Positions 18,801 to 31,317 of a stretch of DNA of 64,000 nt are shown here, one piece after another. The notes beneath the pieces were generated by a model. The model was given only the letters and a program-made list of their open reading frames with translations. It was not told the origin of the DNA and ran no database searches. The position numbers were made by a program, and so were the translations under genes. Each line of letters starts with the position of its first letter. Position 1 is the stretch's first letter. The DNA comes from Pterobdella sp. o SKG-2022 (taxonomy: Eukaryota; Annelida; Clitellata; Hirudinida; Piscicolidae): positions 1,407,847 to 1,471,846 of the forward strand of contig OZ038327.1 in NCBI GenBank assembly GCA_964035795.1. Direction: 5' to 3'.

Positions 18801-21153
18801 ATGTAGCTGCAGTGCTTGGGCAGACTCTAATAGCATCAGAAGCTCAATAGACTCCTTCCAAAGAAAGTGCATACGAAGACTGAAAAAAGTGCATTGGCCA
18901 AATGTTATGAAAAACGAAGAATGCGACTCCGTCATGCCACCGCTGCACCAGGAAGGAAGACTGAGAAGGTTGAAAATGCTGGGACACATATGCCGTAACG
19001 ACCCGCCAGCAAAAAAAATTCTTGGAAAAGCCCTAAAGAATTCCAAGAGAAAAAGAGGCAGACCACCATCAACTCTTCTCAACACATTAATAAATGACAT
19101 GAACTCCCTCAAAATAAACATGGACAACATTGAAAAAATCGATAAAGATGCGTATCGAGGAATTATTGGGACTCATTATTAACTGTGATTTTTTCTAAAG
19201 ACGAAAATTAATTATATCACTAGCCTAAACTGTGGTAAGTTTTGGCCTCTAGCAGTTTGTCTTTGCTTTCAATTGCCATCTTCAAACTTTGGCTACAGAA
19301 ATATTGGTATTCAATTTTAAAATAATATTTATTTTGTTCTATTTCATCAATTCGATAACTTTTTGATGATAATAACAGCATAAAGCTAAAATGGTCATAA
19401 CTAGCAGAGCTCAGTGGCAACCATGATAATAAAACTAATTGTAAGAATATTTTAATCGCAATTTTAATCGCCCATTCCTATTTTTCCAACTAACGAATAG
19501 TGTTCGAGGGCTTCTTGGCAATGACCAATGAGGACAAAGCAATTGCCAAGTTGAAAATGTGTTTTTTTCTTCGCTTCCTTGTCTTTCTGCTTCTCCGCCG
19601 TTGATAGTCTCTAGAATTTATTATTTCTATTATTTTTTTTTCATTATTATTTTTATTTTTTTTTTATTTTTATTATTATTATTACTAACATTTTGGTAGT
19701 AGTAAATTGCGGAGTCCATCTCTCCCAGAAGGTAATGGACGTTTGCTGGAAAAAAAACATAATAATTATCGGTACGTTATTATCTTTTTTTCATATTATT
19801 GTTATTTTTATTTATTTCTTCACCAATATTCCCATAGTTTCTGGCCAATGATTTCAAGTCTTTCAGTTTTTCTGCTATTTTTAGACTTTCTCTGTTGAAA
19901 AAATGTTTATAAAAAATTAGTGAAGATAATATTTTGGAAATTTTCAAATAATAAAAATAAAACAATAACATTTGTAAGACATGCAGGAATTAATGGACAA
20001 AAAAAAAGACTAAAAAAATTAATTGGTTGAAAAAATGATAAGAAAAATCTATGACAAAAAACAACAATAAAAAAAAATATCATAATTTTTATTTTTATTT
20101 TTCAATTTTTATTCCGCTAACTACCCTACCTCAAATACTCCAAAGCCTTTTTAAGATGAGTGTTGCGTTCATTTTCCTTCCTTAAAGCCAGATTCAAGTG
20201 GATGCAGGCCAGATTGTAGAAGGCTTTTGATTGGGTGGCCTGGATATTTAGGGTTGGTTGGGATTGGGGTTACGGTTGAAATATAATATTTTTGTTTCCA
20301 TTTTAATATATAAAGTATTTCTTTTGATGTTATTATAATTTTTAATTTTTTTATTATAATTTTTTATAAAAAATAACAATAAAAAAACAATTAACCACAA
20401 TAAAAGAAAAACAGCCCACAACAAAACCAACAGCCAGTAATGATAAAAACAACAAAAACAGCACCTCATCACAACAGTTAGTAGCTAACTGCAGCTGCTT
20501 GCTACAGGCTCGAAGAGCCTCCACGTGACAACCCTCCATCTTTAAGCTGTTACCTAGGTTACCCAAGGCTCGCATTTCACCTTCCTTATTGCCTGCTTGT
20601 CTGTGTGTGTTGGGTGTTTGTTTGTTCAAACTTTTTTTTCGATTTTTCAAACTTTTTGTTAGTCTGTTTGCTTGTTATTATTTTACTAGTGTGTCGGTTT
20701 TTCGTTATTATTTTTTTCTATTGAGAAACTCGAAAAAATAAACTAACCGGCATAAGTACAGCTCATTTTGGTGGTTGAGTCTGGCTTTGTCATACATCTG
20801 AAAAAAAAATGAAAAACAACTATATTATTTTCATAATTTCTTTTTTTTGTATTATCATTATAATATTATCATAACTCTTATTATTCCCGATACTTTCATT
20901 ATTATTATTATTTTTGTCATTACTACTACTATTATTATCAAAAAACTATAGCAACAATCACCTGCAGAAAAAAATAAACATTTCCCAGATGGCCATGGAT
21001 GGAGGAGAGAAGATGGAGGTTCTTGGATGAGATTCTGAGGGCGGTTTCGAAGATTTTAGTGGCTTTCTTGAAGGATTTCGGAGTGTTAGTGCCTCTGTAT
21101 GTCTTAATGCCTTTCAAGGCGAGTTCAATGCAGGATTTGTCTTGGGAAGCCAT
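15900..21153 (-). CDS. GPSM: G-protein-signalling modulator (LGN/Pins/AGS3-type), TPR plus GoLoco
   Basis: Thirteen minus-strand exons: 20962-21153, 20748-20797, 20465-20600, 20130-20239, 19824-19891, 19690-19745, 19495-19610, 19225-19292, 18441-18529, 18019-18126, 16597-17706, 16436-16460 and 15900-16306. Together they make 2535 nt in frame, 844 aa. The N-terminal half is a run of LGN-type TPRs: SCIELALKGIKTY, HLGNVYFFL, RALGNLGNSLKMEG, NVHYLLGEMDSAIYYYQ, LGNCFVLIGHCQEALEHY, YHSLGHTHTLLGH. The C-terminal half is Ser/Pro-rich and carries two GoLoco motifs, LLNDLQ-SKRIDSQR (built across an exon junction) and LLSLVEIMNRGRWEEQR. Proteins of this family bind Galpha-i-GDP through GoLoco and NuMA/Mud or Inscuteable through TPRs to orient the spindle at the cortex. 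Vertebrate LGN and AGS3 have four GoLocos; fly Pins has three. The second motif has W and E-E where M and D-D are usual. The junctions of the last two exons are less certain. Confidence 0.88.
16436..16460 (-). CDS. GPSM: 25-nt microexon of the GPSM gene, core of GoLoco 1
   Basis: An acceptor ATACTTCAG, 25 nt reading SKRIDSQR plus one base, then a GTTTATT donor. Together with the preceding exon end (LLNDLQ) it restores the GoLoco consensus LLxxLQxxRxDxQR. Reading on from 16597 without it gives Val-Ser-stop. Confidence 0.7.
18636..19218 (+). mobile_element. Recent 5'-truncated LINE insertion in a GPSM intron
   Basis: A plus-strand frame (18664-19182) encodes the C-terminal part of a non-LTR reverse transcriptase of the endonuclease-RT type. 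It has KKRKTLATLAMNRLNPIWK, ISVEKKIRIYKAYVLS, FQRKCIRRLKKVHWP, LGHICRND and KRKRGRPPSTLLNTL, and ends TTATTAACTGTG. The frame is intact. The insert is flanked by an 8-bp direct repeat ACTAGCCT (18628-18635 and 19219-19226), a target-site duplication. It lies antisense to the host gene and its right end reaches the splice donor of the exon at 19225-19292. Confidence 0.85.
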
Positions 21154-21728
21154 TTTGTGTATGCGGAAAAGAAGATTAAAAACGTTTTAAATTAAAAAAA
21201 AAAAAACAAAAAAATAAAAAAAGAAAAAAAGAGAAAGTAGGAGAAAGTGGCTTGAATGTAATGTGGTTATGAAGCCGAGAAAAAATGCGGTTATGAGTTG
21301 GGAAGAAATGGCTTGAGTATTTTGGAAATGTTTTGTAGAACTTTTCTCTGAGCTTCACATTTGTAGTTGCGTAAGTTCACTTCATGGATTTTAATTATTT
21401 TTCTGTTACAAATAGTTTTCGAAAATACTTCATAAATATTAAGTGTTTATTAGTATTTTTAAACAGAGTATTTTCAGTTTTCATTATTTAAGTTTTTTTC
21501 GTTGTCGCTTGTTAAGTCTTTAATTCCAGGTGAGAATTTGCTTAAAGTGAACTTTAGCTTATAAAATTAATTTTTTTAATTTAAAAAATAATTTTTTAAA
21601 ATTATTTTTTAATAACTCAATTTTTATTTTAAAAATTTATTGAATAAAAATTAATTTTTTACAAACAGCTTATTATTTCTTTGCAATATTTACCCTCTAG
21701 TTATTATCGTTGGACTAAGTTTTCGAAA
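21154..21728. promoter_or_regulatory. Divergent promoter region between GPSM (-) and COX7C (+)
   Basis: 575 bp separates the two start codons. A COX7C 5'-UTR intron is likely inside it: donor CCAG|GTGAGA at 21530 and acceptor CCCTCTAG at 21700, 28 nt before the ATG. No TATA box was seen. The likely core is the region around 21380-21529. Confidence 0.5.
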
Positions 21729-22240
21729 ATGTTTTCTTCACTCGTAAGACAAATTAAACCAAGAGCTGCCATGCCGTTGGTGAGAAGTTTGCATGTGGAA
21801 CAAACTGGAAGACCTGGAGCTGTAAGTATTTTAAGTGTTTTATTTGACCTTCGGTAGATATTTAGCTTGAATAATTTTTGTAGTAAAAATTTTTGTAATA
21901 ATAACTCAAAAAATCTTTTTTCTTTTTTTCATTAATACATTTATCTCCTTAAAACACGTCTTAATGAAGTCTATAGCATGTTGAAAACAAAGTCATAGTA
22001 GACTAAGCAAATATATATAAAATAAAAATTTTAGTTCACAAAACTTTTTTTTGAAGTTTATTCATTAATTCTTATATAAATTATATGTAAATATATAAAA
22101 GTATAAAAAATTTTTTTTCTCAGAATCTTCCATTCGACATCAACAACAAGTACAAGTTACTGGGCCTCATGATGTTGTTTTTCGGATCAGGATTCGCTGT
22201 TCCCTTCATCGTCATCAGACATCAGTTGCTTAAGCAATGA
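21729..22240 (+). CDS. COX7C: Cytochrome c oxidase subunit 7C, mitochondrial
   Basis: Two exons, 21729-21821 and 22124-22240, give a 69-aa precursor. The N-terminus (MFSSLVRQIKPRAAMPLVRS) is a basic amphipathic mitochondrial presequence. The mature part begins about SLHVEQ and continues GPGAN-like RPGANLPFDINNKYKL, one membrane helix (LLGLMMLFFGSGFAVPFIVI) and the conserved end RHQLLKQ, matching the family's RHQLLK. It is a nuclear-encoded single-span subunit of complex IV in the inner membrane. Length and intron position after the presequence fit the family (vertebrate precursor 63 aa). A poly(A) signal lies at 22588. Its 5' neighbour GPSM is divergent and DDX51 is convergent downstream. Confidence 0.96.
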
Positions 22241-22587
22241 AGTTGGAAGGGGTTGAGGGGTGAAACTGTTTTATGTTGAAGGTGATAAGTAGTTTCAGCA
22301 ACCACTTTTATGAATATCTTGGGACTAATTAAAATTAGTATTTGTACCTCCACTCCATAATTTTTATTAATCTTTCAAAAAGCTTCATGGACTAGTTAGA
22401 AAAAGATATTAAATTTTTTTTTATCATTATTTAATTCATTTCTTATTTTTGAACTCATATTATCTCAAATAAATTAGTATTTTCTTTATATTACATAAAT
22501 ATTACTTTAAAACAATTTCTTCCAGGATTTTCATTGAAGAAATTGCAGATCAGATTCCAAATTAAATGACATTGTTTTGCATTGGTC

Positions 22588-22593
22588 AATAAA
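22588..22593 (+). terminator. Poly(A) signal, COX7C
   Basis: AATAAA in TCAATAAATGTTAC, about 350 nt after the stop, followed by a T-rich stretch. Confidence 0.55.
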
Positions 22594-22968
22594 TGTTACA
22601 AGGGTTTTTATTTATTCGAGAAAAAAATAATTTCCACTAATAGTTTTGTGCTCATTATTTTATTATAGTCAGCATCTATCCTCTTCCAGAGTCTTCTCTA
22701 TATCTTAACCCTCTTTAATTTTATTCCAAAAAAAAATCTCAGAAACCAAACTTTAGAATTTCACGCATAAAATGAGAAAAATCACATTTTTTGCAAGATT
22801 CTAATTAACATCTCCTAAGTTTCGATTCAAAGTTCTGATATTTGTTATCGTTTTTTTTAAATATTCAAAATATTGAAGGTTTTTTATATTTCTCAACTTG
22901 AACATGAGTTCAAGATTTTTTTCGTTTATATTTCTGATTATTTTTCTTTATTACTATCTCTATTCTTT

Positions 22969-25900
22969 TCATTCTGTCTCACCACCTTTGGAATTCTTTT
23001 TACTCTTCACCCCATCCTTTTTTTTCTTATTTTTATCCAAAGCTTCGGGCAGTTGCTTCAGAGCCTCTTCCAACCCACCCTTAAACTTCTCCACCAAACA
23101 GCCCTGCACCTTCTTCTCCTTCACGGGTTTCTTACCAGATTCTTTTATTATTTTCTTAAAGTGGAATATCTGGTGAGAATGATGAATATTAATGAGATAA
23201 ATCTATAAACGAGATCGACCAATCAAATGTTAGAGTCCATTTAAATCTATTCATCCAATCAAATCTTACCTCCTTCTTCTCTAACAAAGCTACAGAAGTT
23301 CCCGACGCACCAGCTCTAGCTGTTCTACCTACTCTGTTGTATCGATAAATATATATAGATAAAATATATATCAATTGATATTCATTAGTCATCTCTATAG
23401 ACTAAGCAATGTTCTTCCATATAACTTAGTCCCAGCCTGAATGCCTGATGTTCATGAAAATTTTCAATAAATAAACCTATTTAATACTCATTCTAAACAA
23501 GCTTATTAATTATTCATATACAAAAACAAATTATTCATATATAAACTAATTAATATTCATACGTCCTCACCGATGTATATAAGTCTTGAAAGAGGGCGGG
23601 GCGTTGTATGACACGACACAGTCCACGTGGTCAAGATCCAAACCACGTGACAAGGCGTCTGAAGCCACGATTCTGTCGACCAATCAAATTGGGATACAGC
23701 CGTTACCAATGAGTTTATTGGATAATTGAAATAGTGATAAAAAAAGTCTACTTATTCTTATTATTTTTATCATTATTATTAAACTACCAATATCTCCACT
23801 AAAATTTTCATCAATATAAACAACACCACCAGCGTACTACCATGATTATATTCCCACTTCCCCATCCTCCCCCCACATACACACTATAAACAAAACCTTC
23901 ACCCTATCCACATCATGATGGTCTCACTAACACTCCCTTTTTCAGTTTTCATCCTTACTTTACCCTTTCTTCCGTCACCATCTTACCGCATCTCTCCTCC
24001 TCCATCACCATCTTACCGCATCTCTTCTCCCCCACACCATCCTACCGCATCTCTCCTCCCCCATCACCATCCTACCACATCTATCCTCTCCCCCCACAAA
24101 CAGCTTAATCTTGTGATTATTGAATGCCTGTACAGTCCTTGCTCTCCGACCCACATGCAGGGAAGACGAAAATTCCCTTGACTCTACCCCCAACAACGTC
24201 ATCAAGGTGTTTAATCTGTGTTTTTGGTGTTGTTATTAATAGATTTACTATTATTAGTATCAATACTAGCTTCATTTGGTATTATTATTATTATAAGTGT
24301 AGGTTTTTTGGAAAAATTATAATTCAGAAAATATAGGAATAGCCATCAATAGTAAAAACGACAATAATAATGAAAAATAAATATAAATACAAATTCTTCC
24401 GCCAAACCTCTTAGCAGAGTCAACGCTATTGGTAAAGCAGAGTACAGACGAATATTGTTCTAGAAGGTGTAATAATAGTAACGGCTTTTTGAAGGCGTCT
24501 GATTGGATGAAGTATTCCTGTGTCGCGTGTGAGTTAGTTTTGGGTGTATTTGTGTCTTGGATGTGTGTGTGTGTGTTTTAAATGTCTGTGTTTTAATGTG
24601 AAATGTCTGTTAGTGAGTGATAAGGTTTAAGAGGGCATTTGTGCGCATTTTGAATCTGTAATAATAATAATAATAATAACATTAAGGCAAACAGGCGTGA
24701 TGTATTTGCCCAAAAAGTCATTTTTGGCAGTTTTGTCGTCTGGTTGAAATATTTGAGTCACTTTAAAATTAAAAAAAGCTCTTAATAATAAATTCATATG
24801 AGAAAAGTTGAAATGGTCCAAGACATACTTAATTCTAATTTTTTCTTTGCTACAGTCTCTACTTCTTTCTCCTCTCGTTTCCGCTTTGCACCTTTCTTTT
24901 CTCCATCATGGTCACTCATATCATCATTATTACTATTACCAGCATTATCATCATCTTCATCATTATCAGTTTCTACGTCATCATCACCACCACCAATATC
25001 ATCATCATCACCACCAACCTTACTCTCATCACCATTTCTAACACTACTCTTTTTCTTACCACTATCACCATAACCCCCCTCACCAACATCACCCCCAACA
25101 GCGCTGGTGAACAGTTTAGGCTGGTGCAGACGCAAAACGTGAAGTTTTTCGGGATTATGAGACAACGTGGCGGAAAATAAAAGTTTTTGAGGCGGGTGTT
25201 TTGGCGCCGGATGTAACACGCCGAAATGATCGTAAATTAGCGTCTTTGATAATACTTTAGATGACGTCACGACGTCGTATAGCTTTCGTTTTTTGGTTTC
25301 GTTTCCTTCTTCCGGTTTGAGTGAATCGGTTTCTTTGTTTTCATTTAGATGCCCATCTTTGAAATGGTATTCTTTATTCTGATTGATTGATTTTTCTACC
25401 AGATCTAACCAATCATGTTTGACTTCTTCTATCATCCTATCAGCTTCATCTATCACCTGAAGACACGTCAATGTTAATCAACCATTTAGCCAATCAAATC
25501 AATGTAACATCCATTATAAATAGATCATTCAATCGATAATTCTTCCATCCAGACAATAAATCATTCATCCAGAACATTAAGTCAAGCAATCAAATAACCA
25601 GTCAATGAATATACCACTAAAAAAATCGTAACAACAAAAATAATAATTTCAAAAAATAAAGAAAATAATAATATAAATAATAACAACTTTAACAAACAAT
25701 GAATCTGAGGCAACTGAGGTCAAAAGCAGGAGTGGTATGCAGATGGTCGACCAGCCTACCTGGAGTGCACACCACTATGTCTACCCTACTTGTGTACTGC
25801 CCTTCACTGGAGGAAGTTGAAGGAGGATGGAGTGGAAAGTATAGTTGATTGAAAAGAGAGAAAAGGAAAAAAGGTTAATAGTAGAGAAAGAGAGGGTGTG

Positions 25901-27743
25901 GTAGAAAAGAGAAAAGGAGGAGAGGATGTGTGAAGGGGTTGGCGAAAGGAAGAGGGTGATTGGTGGGAGAAAGCTGATGAGAGAGGGCGGTGGAAGGTGG
26001 AAAAGGTGTTAGTGGAAGCAAAAGGATTGACGAAGAAATAAATTATTTTATTATTGACGAAAACTATATTATTGACATTATCAACCTGTTTTTGGTCACA
26101 AGTTTACGCTGTTCAACTGAAAATTGTTTTAAGCCATTTGCTAATCCTACCTGCAACAGTAATGATAACAATAATAATAATGAAAATTTGTAAAAATAAA
26201 AATAATAATAACAATAACCTTTAACTTCGTATGCTTGCAAAATGATTGAAACACTTTGAAAACCTGGGAATATGAATAACAATAAAATTACTATCAAAGT
26301 AATAGTATGAAAAAACAAAAAAAAATAGACTAATAATAATGAAAATGATAATAATAATAATAACCTGAGTAGCAAGGTCCACAACAGGAACAACAACTAG
26401 GCACCTGATTTTTCTGTTGCAACAACTGCTCAGAATCTTTTGTTTTTATTATCATTATTATTATGTTATTTATATCCTTCATTTTTCTATTATTTTTGTT
26501 ATAACTATCATACCTAAAGCTGTTATTATTATTATTTCTATAACTATTATTAATATTATTACTGTCTCTGTTAGATTTATTATTTTTTCTATTATTATTA
26601 TTATTATTTCTATTGTCATTTTTTGTTGTTATTATTATTTCTCTCATTATTTCTGTTATTATTATTATTTCATGAGAAACCTGCACAACAGGGAGCACAA
26701 AGGCCAATGTTTTGCCACTGCCAGTAGGTGCCGAACAACACAAGTCACTTGCTAGTTATTATTTTTTTTTTATTATTATTCTTTTTATGATTGTTACTAT
26801 TAATATCAGTATTTTTTTTGATACTCTTATTTTTTCAGTAATAAAAATACTATCATTTATTATTAGAATATTTTTCAGTTAATGTTATCATTTTTATTTA
26901 TTTTCCCTCACCTCTTATATTTCCCGGCATAGTATAGAGACCACAGTTGTAGTTCAAGAGTTCTGATACCACTGCACTTTGAACTAGGGGTGATGTTATT
27001 AAACTTATTACATGAACTACTGTTTGAATGATATTTTTATGACTTCTATCATTTTGTTAGTAAAATTGAAACAATTAATTTTATCTGTACCCCATTATCA
27101 ACAGTACCAACACAACTTCCACCACGTCATCAGCAGTACCGATACAACTGTCATCACATCATCAACAGTACCGATACAACTGCTACCACTATTACTTCTA
27201 TATAACCACACACCAAATATTTCTACCACCCCCATCACTATCATTACCAATACCACTCACATACCCTATCACCACCACTATACAACCTTCAAGAACCCCT
27301 GCCCCAATCAAAACCACCACCACTATCCCTTCTCAACCCACCAGACAACCTGGAAAAAACTCTTTATAATTATTTTCCTCCAGAGCCTTGAAAACTCCTT
27401 CATGGAACAAATGCCTGAACTTCTCAATAGGGAGTTTATTATTGGATAGATTAACAGGGATAAAACTGGGATTCCTCAGCCAGTTTGGCAGACTTCGTTT
27501 GACTATTTCTGTTTTTCTGGACTTTATGGATGGAACGATGGAAAAGTTTCCTTTTTGAATTAAGACGTCTGAGTGAGTTCGTGTGTTTTCTGCGTCGTCT
27601 TTCTCTTGGTTTTCTTCTATTTCGCTAAGTTGTTCGTTTTCTGAATCTTCTTCTGCTTGTATTTCTCCTCGTTTAATTTTTTCTTGTTTTAATTCTTCCG
27701 CTGTGTACTTTCGCTTCTTTTTTTTTCTTATTTTCCTCCCCAT
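22969..27743 (-). CDS. DDX51: ATP-dependent RNA helicase DDX51 (yeast Dbp6 type)
   Basis: Fourteen minus-strand exons: 27350-27743, 26912-26983, 26681-26751, 26365-26436, 26219-26263, 26086-26150, 25698-25806, 24829-25456, 24681-24739, 24408-24517, 24102-24176, 23571-23672, 23270-23333 and 22969-23169. They close in frame at 688 aa. The order of motifs is a Lys-rich N-terminus (MGRKIRKKKKRKY), LPNWLRNPSFIPVNL, a Q-like FFPVQSAVV, Walker A SAPTGSGKT, VVCTPGRLVDHL, Walker B variant VIDEADRMIE, LLFSATLSHNPEKL, LCFTNS, ASDALSRGLD, SYNAP and HRVGRTARAG. DDX51 helicases act in the nucleolus in 60S ribosomal subunit assembly. As in other DDX51 proteins, motif II reads DEAD with a following RMI. A long Asp/Gly/Lys-rich insertion sits between motif III and the second RecA domain. 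The C-terminus is Lys-rich. Confidence 0.94.
23990..24095. repeat. 30-bp minisatellite in a DDX51 intron
   Basis: Three to four diverged copies of a unit of about 30 bp containing CCCCCATCACCATC and TACCGCATCTCTCCTC. In the sense of the gene it reads G-rich and follows the GTTTGTGGGG donor directly. Confidence 0.8.
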
Positions 27744-28118
27744 TTTGGAATGGTTGTTTTAATGTGAACTTATTTTTAGCCTCGTGTTTCGATTTTGAAA
27801 ATTAACTTTAACATATAATCGTAGCTAAAAGTTAATCTATGATAAAGCTTAAAATATCTAAATGTTTTATAACTTCTAGAATAATTAACAGAATGAATAA
27901 AATAATTTCCAAACTTTTGAAATAAAAATTCACTAAAAATATTAAATTGGCAACAAAAGCCTTAAAGGACTTCCATCAGAATATAGAGACAATAGAAATT
28001 ATAAAACGAAAATACCGAGTAAAAAAAGATTGAAATAATTGAATTTAAAAAAAAGATTAGCTAAAAAAAACTAAGAAAAGAGTAAAACATAGTTTTTAAC
28101 ATAAAAACAATAGATTCG
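27744..28118. other. Upstream region of DDX51
   Basis: AT-rich 5' flank. No TATA box was identified. Confidence 0.4.
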
Positions 28119-28191
28119 TTCGTTGTCCTGGCATAGGGCTCGAAGCCGGTAATCCACCCAATACCCTGTTACTAAGCTACGAATGTGAACC
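28119..28191 (-). repeat. tRNA-derived SINE or tRNA pseudogene
   Basis: The minus strand holds an A-box-like TAGCTTAGTAAC and, 33 nt on, a B-box GGCTTCGAGCCC. The outer ends do not pair as an acceptor stem and the D arm is degraded, so it is not a functional tRNA. The tail TGCCAGGACAACG recalls tRNA-head SINE bodies. Confidence 0.5.
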
Positions 28192-28719
28192 AAAACTCTT
28201 ACTAAATACTTGATAATGTTGAGATTGTAATGAAAAACTTGGTATCTTATGATAAAACTTTTGAGTGTTGATATATTTTTAAAGACCTCTTGATTATATT
28301 TAATTTTTTAAATTTAGTGAATTTAAAATTGAATTGAGGTTAATTATGCATTTTAATTCACATTTAGTTGGACGTTTTAGAACAAACAAATACAAAAATC
28401 AACTAACAAAGTCTATTAAATAGAATTATTACACATTTAAATAGAATTATTGAAGAAATCAACTTAAATCAAAATATAATTCAACCCTTAATCTTCATCA
28501 ATAAACCGATATCAAATAAAAATAATTATATAATTATTTTCATTTTTATTATTAAAAAATGAAATAAATCTAGATAAAAAAATAAACATAAATACATCAT
28601 TAATGGCCTACAAGCCAACCTTTTCCGGGTTTTTTTCTCTCTTTTTCACCTTTTCTTTATCTTGCTGTGAGTCGAAAAACTATTTTTTATTTGTTTATTT
28701 TTATTATCTCAAATTTGTT

Positions 28720-28865
28720 GGCCTATATAGCTCAGCTGGTAGAGCATTAGCCTAGCTATCTAATATACAGGGTTCGATCCCACGTGGGACGACAATTAGC
28801 ACCTGCTCTATAGTGTGATTTCGCTACAATTTGTAGCAAGTGCTTTGAGTTATATAAAATACCAT
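28720..28865 (+). mobile_element. tRNA-headed SINE
   Basis: The head GGCCTATATAGCTCAGCTGG then TAGAGC has a perfect A-box, and GGTTCGATCCC is a perfect B-box. The acceptor stem does not close and the sequence runs on into a non-tRNA body (TAGTGTGATTTCGCTACAAT) ending GAGTTATATAAAATACC. The tail resembles, weakly, the 3' end of the LINE at 4440-6165, which may supply its mobilisation machinery. Confidence 0.65.
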
Positions 28866-28928
28866 TCACACCTCTCAAGCTACACCACCTTACACAGTCA
28901 CTCCATACTTCACACTACCCAACCACAG

Positions 28929-30283
28929 AAACCATCATACCACATCCTCAACTTCCCAGACATCATCAAAGACTCCGACATAGCCTATCTAACCACCGCC
29001 TACTCAAACGACGGTCAATATTCCAAACTGGCGACCAATGGCAATCCGCAGCAGTGCCACGTGAAACCTGGTAAAATGGCGAGGCCTTTGTACTACGTGG
29101 ATCTGGAGAGCCCCAGAATGGCATCAGAGATCTGCGTCAAACTGTCGTTTAGGTATTTAAAAGGTTTGTGGGAAAGGAAAAAGTAGGGAAATGGGAAGAG
29201 AAAGAAAAGGAAACGTAAGACAGAAGGTTAAAACAAGAAGAAAAGAAATTTATTCCATAAATCATCCCCAAACATTCACCCCAAAACCTACCATTCTACA
29301 AACCACAATCTATTCTATAACCCACCATCCAATACCCATTCTACCACTCCACCCTCTTCCTTCTATAACCCCCTAAAGGCAACACCACTTTCATCCGGGT
29401 CAAGGGAGGAAACTTGAGGGAAAACATCAAAAACTGGCGCATTTTAGTAACAAAGAGGTTTGAGAAGGGAACCTACCCTGGTCTCATCATCAATGACGTC
29501 TTACCTAACGTCACATTCAGGTTATTATTGTTATTTTTTATTCTTAGTTTTTATTTGATTTTTGTATGTGTTCTTGGGCTGGCCTTCAAAAATATTATTC
29601 ATTTTCTTTGTATAATTTATAGGTTGTTTTTATGATTCTTATCATAATCTTTTTTATCATGTCATATTTAGGTTCTTTGGTATTGAAGGCGGAACCGGAA
29701 GTGTTATTCTGTCGGTTTGTGTTTTTTCTCTCAGAGGAAATGTAAACTTTTTAGAGCGCCTTTTGAAAAACGAATATTTCCAAATTTTCCTCTTTTGCGT
29801 TCCAATCATTTTGATTTTTGTGGTCATTTTCATGTGAGTTTATTTATAAATCCAAAGATTATGAATACAATAAAGATAATTTACTTGAAAATAAGAATTA
29901 TTTATTTTTAAATTTTGGTCAATATATATTTTAAATAAAGAAAAATATAGGAATGGATAAACTATCTAATAATATAAAAATTAATTAAATCTATTATCAG
30001 AAAAAGATACAAAAACAAGATGAAGGAGAAAAAAAAAGACGAAAATAAAAACAAGAAAAAGAGTGAATCTAAAAATTTAACTTCGCCCGAAGAACAAAAA
30101 GCACAAAGAAAAATAACATCAAAAGAGTTAATAGAAAAAAAAGAAATACAAACAAAAAAAGAAAATAAACTAAAAAAAATAGAAACAAAAAAAGAGAGTG
30201 AGATAAAAAACGAAGAAATACCTGAAGTTGATAAAACCGAAGATTATCAAAAAGAATTCGAGACACAAGAACAAGCATTATGA
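28929..30283 (+). CDS. 3' part of a type I membrane protein with a possible F5/8-C or fucolectin-like ectodomain
   Basis: Exons about 28929 (or 28960)-29163, 29379-29520, 29672-29833 and 30001-30283 join in frame. The ectodomain reads AYLTTAYSNDG, KLATNGNPQQC, RPLYYVDLESP and EICVKLSFR, then VKGGNLRENIKNWR. This resembles the DGN...C...WWxVDL pattern of galactose-binding F5/8-C or fucolectin folds, but only weakly. One membrane helix follows (IFLFCVPIILIFVVIF) with a basic stop-transfer IKRYKNK, and then a very Lys/Glu-rich tail of about 95 aa. The start and signal peptide were not found; they should lie upstream of 28929, possibly beyond the SINE. The alternative is an unrelated beta-sandwich receptor. 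Confidence 0.6.
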
Positions 30284-30890
30284 AGACCTGAAAACTGGGA
30301 GATTTAAGAGCTAGATGATGATTATGTTAATAATAAATGAAAATTATTTTCCAATTGTTATTATCATGGTAACTTAATTATTATCAAAAAAGAAAATAAT
30401 TAAATAAATATAATAATTATCAAAAATAATTGATAATTTTTTTCCTAACTAGGAAATCTACCCACAATATAAACTATTGAAAAATAATTACGGAATTTTT
30501 AATCATCTCTATATTAATTCCTTGTCGAACAAAATGATTATAATTACTGAATACATATTCATATTAATATAATCTATTTATAAATTCAATTGAATAAATA
30601 TTTTTTGAATTTATTCTGATTCAAAGTGAATTTCTCATATTTTAATAATAATAATAATAATAAACCTATCAATAATACAAAAAATATAATGAATATAACT
30701 TTAACCAATAAACCTATACTAAAAATGATGATAAACTGGGAAATAAAAAAAATTATATAAACTACAAATAAATGGAAAACTAGTTAAAATCATAATAAAA
30801 ATAAAAAAAAAAAAAAATCATAAAAATAATATTAAACTAATACCAAAGGACTAAAAATATATATAACAACCCATGCTAGCATGAAAACGG
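30284..30890. other. 3' flank, AT-rich, no gene
   Basis: Only AAT/ATAAA runs. Possible poly(A) signals are too many to choose among. Confidence 0.4.
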
Positions 30891-30894
30891 ACGT

Positions 30895-31195
30895 AAAACG
30901 ATGATGATGATAGCTTTGATGATGATATCTCTAATGATGATGAAGCTTTGATGATGATAACTCTAATGATGATGATTTCTCTAATGATGATGAAGCTTTG
31001 ATGATGATATCTCTAATGATGATGAAGCTTTGATGATGACATCTCTAATGATGATGAAGCTTTGATGATGATCTCTAATGATGATGAAGTTTTGATGATG
31101 ATATCTCTAATGATGATGAAGCTTTGATGATGATCTCTAATGATGATGAAGCTTTGATGATGATCTCTAATGATGATGAAGCTTTGATGATGATA
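30895..31195. repeat. Minisatellite of about 33 bp, (AATGATGATGAAGCTTTGAT...)n
   Basis: About nine units of TCTCTAATGATGATGAAGCT then TTGATGATGAT(A), with length variants (TATCTC versus TCTC). Most units hold an AAGCTT site. Confidence 0.95.
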
Positions 31196-31317
31196 ATTAA
31201 AATATTTTTAAAAAATCAATAAAATTAATAAACTAAATTCTGAGAAGCAAATCACAATACTAACACTGATAAAACTGATAACTACAAACGAAGTAGATAT
31301 AAGTTAACTTCTATTTC

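Noticed and set aside
23200..25500. Recurrent TGATTGG/CCAATCA heptamer near DDX51 exons as a splicing or CCAAT element
   Set aside because: It occurs in both orientations at variable distances from splice sites in several genes. Without counting I cannot show that it exceeds chance.
28721..28792. Functional tRNA gene
   Set aside because: A and B boxes are good but the acceptor stem does not pair and the anticodon arm is irregular; the sequence continues into a SINE body.
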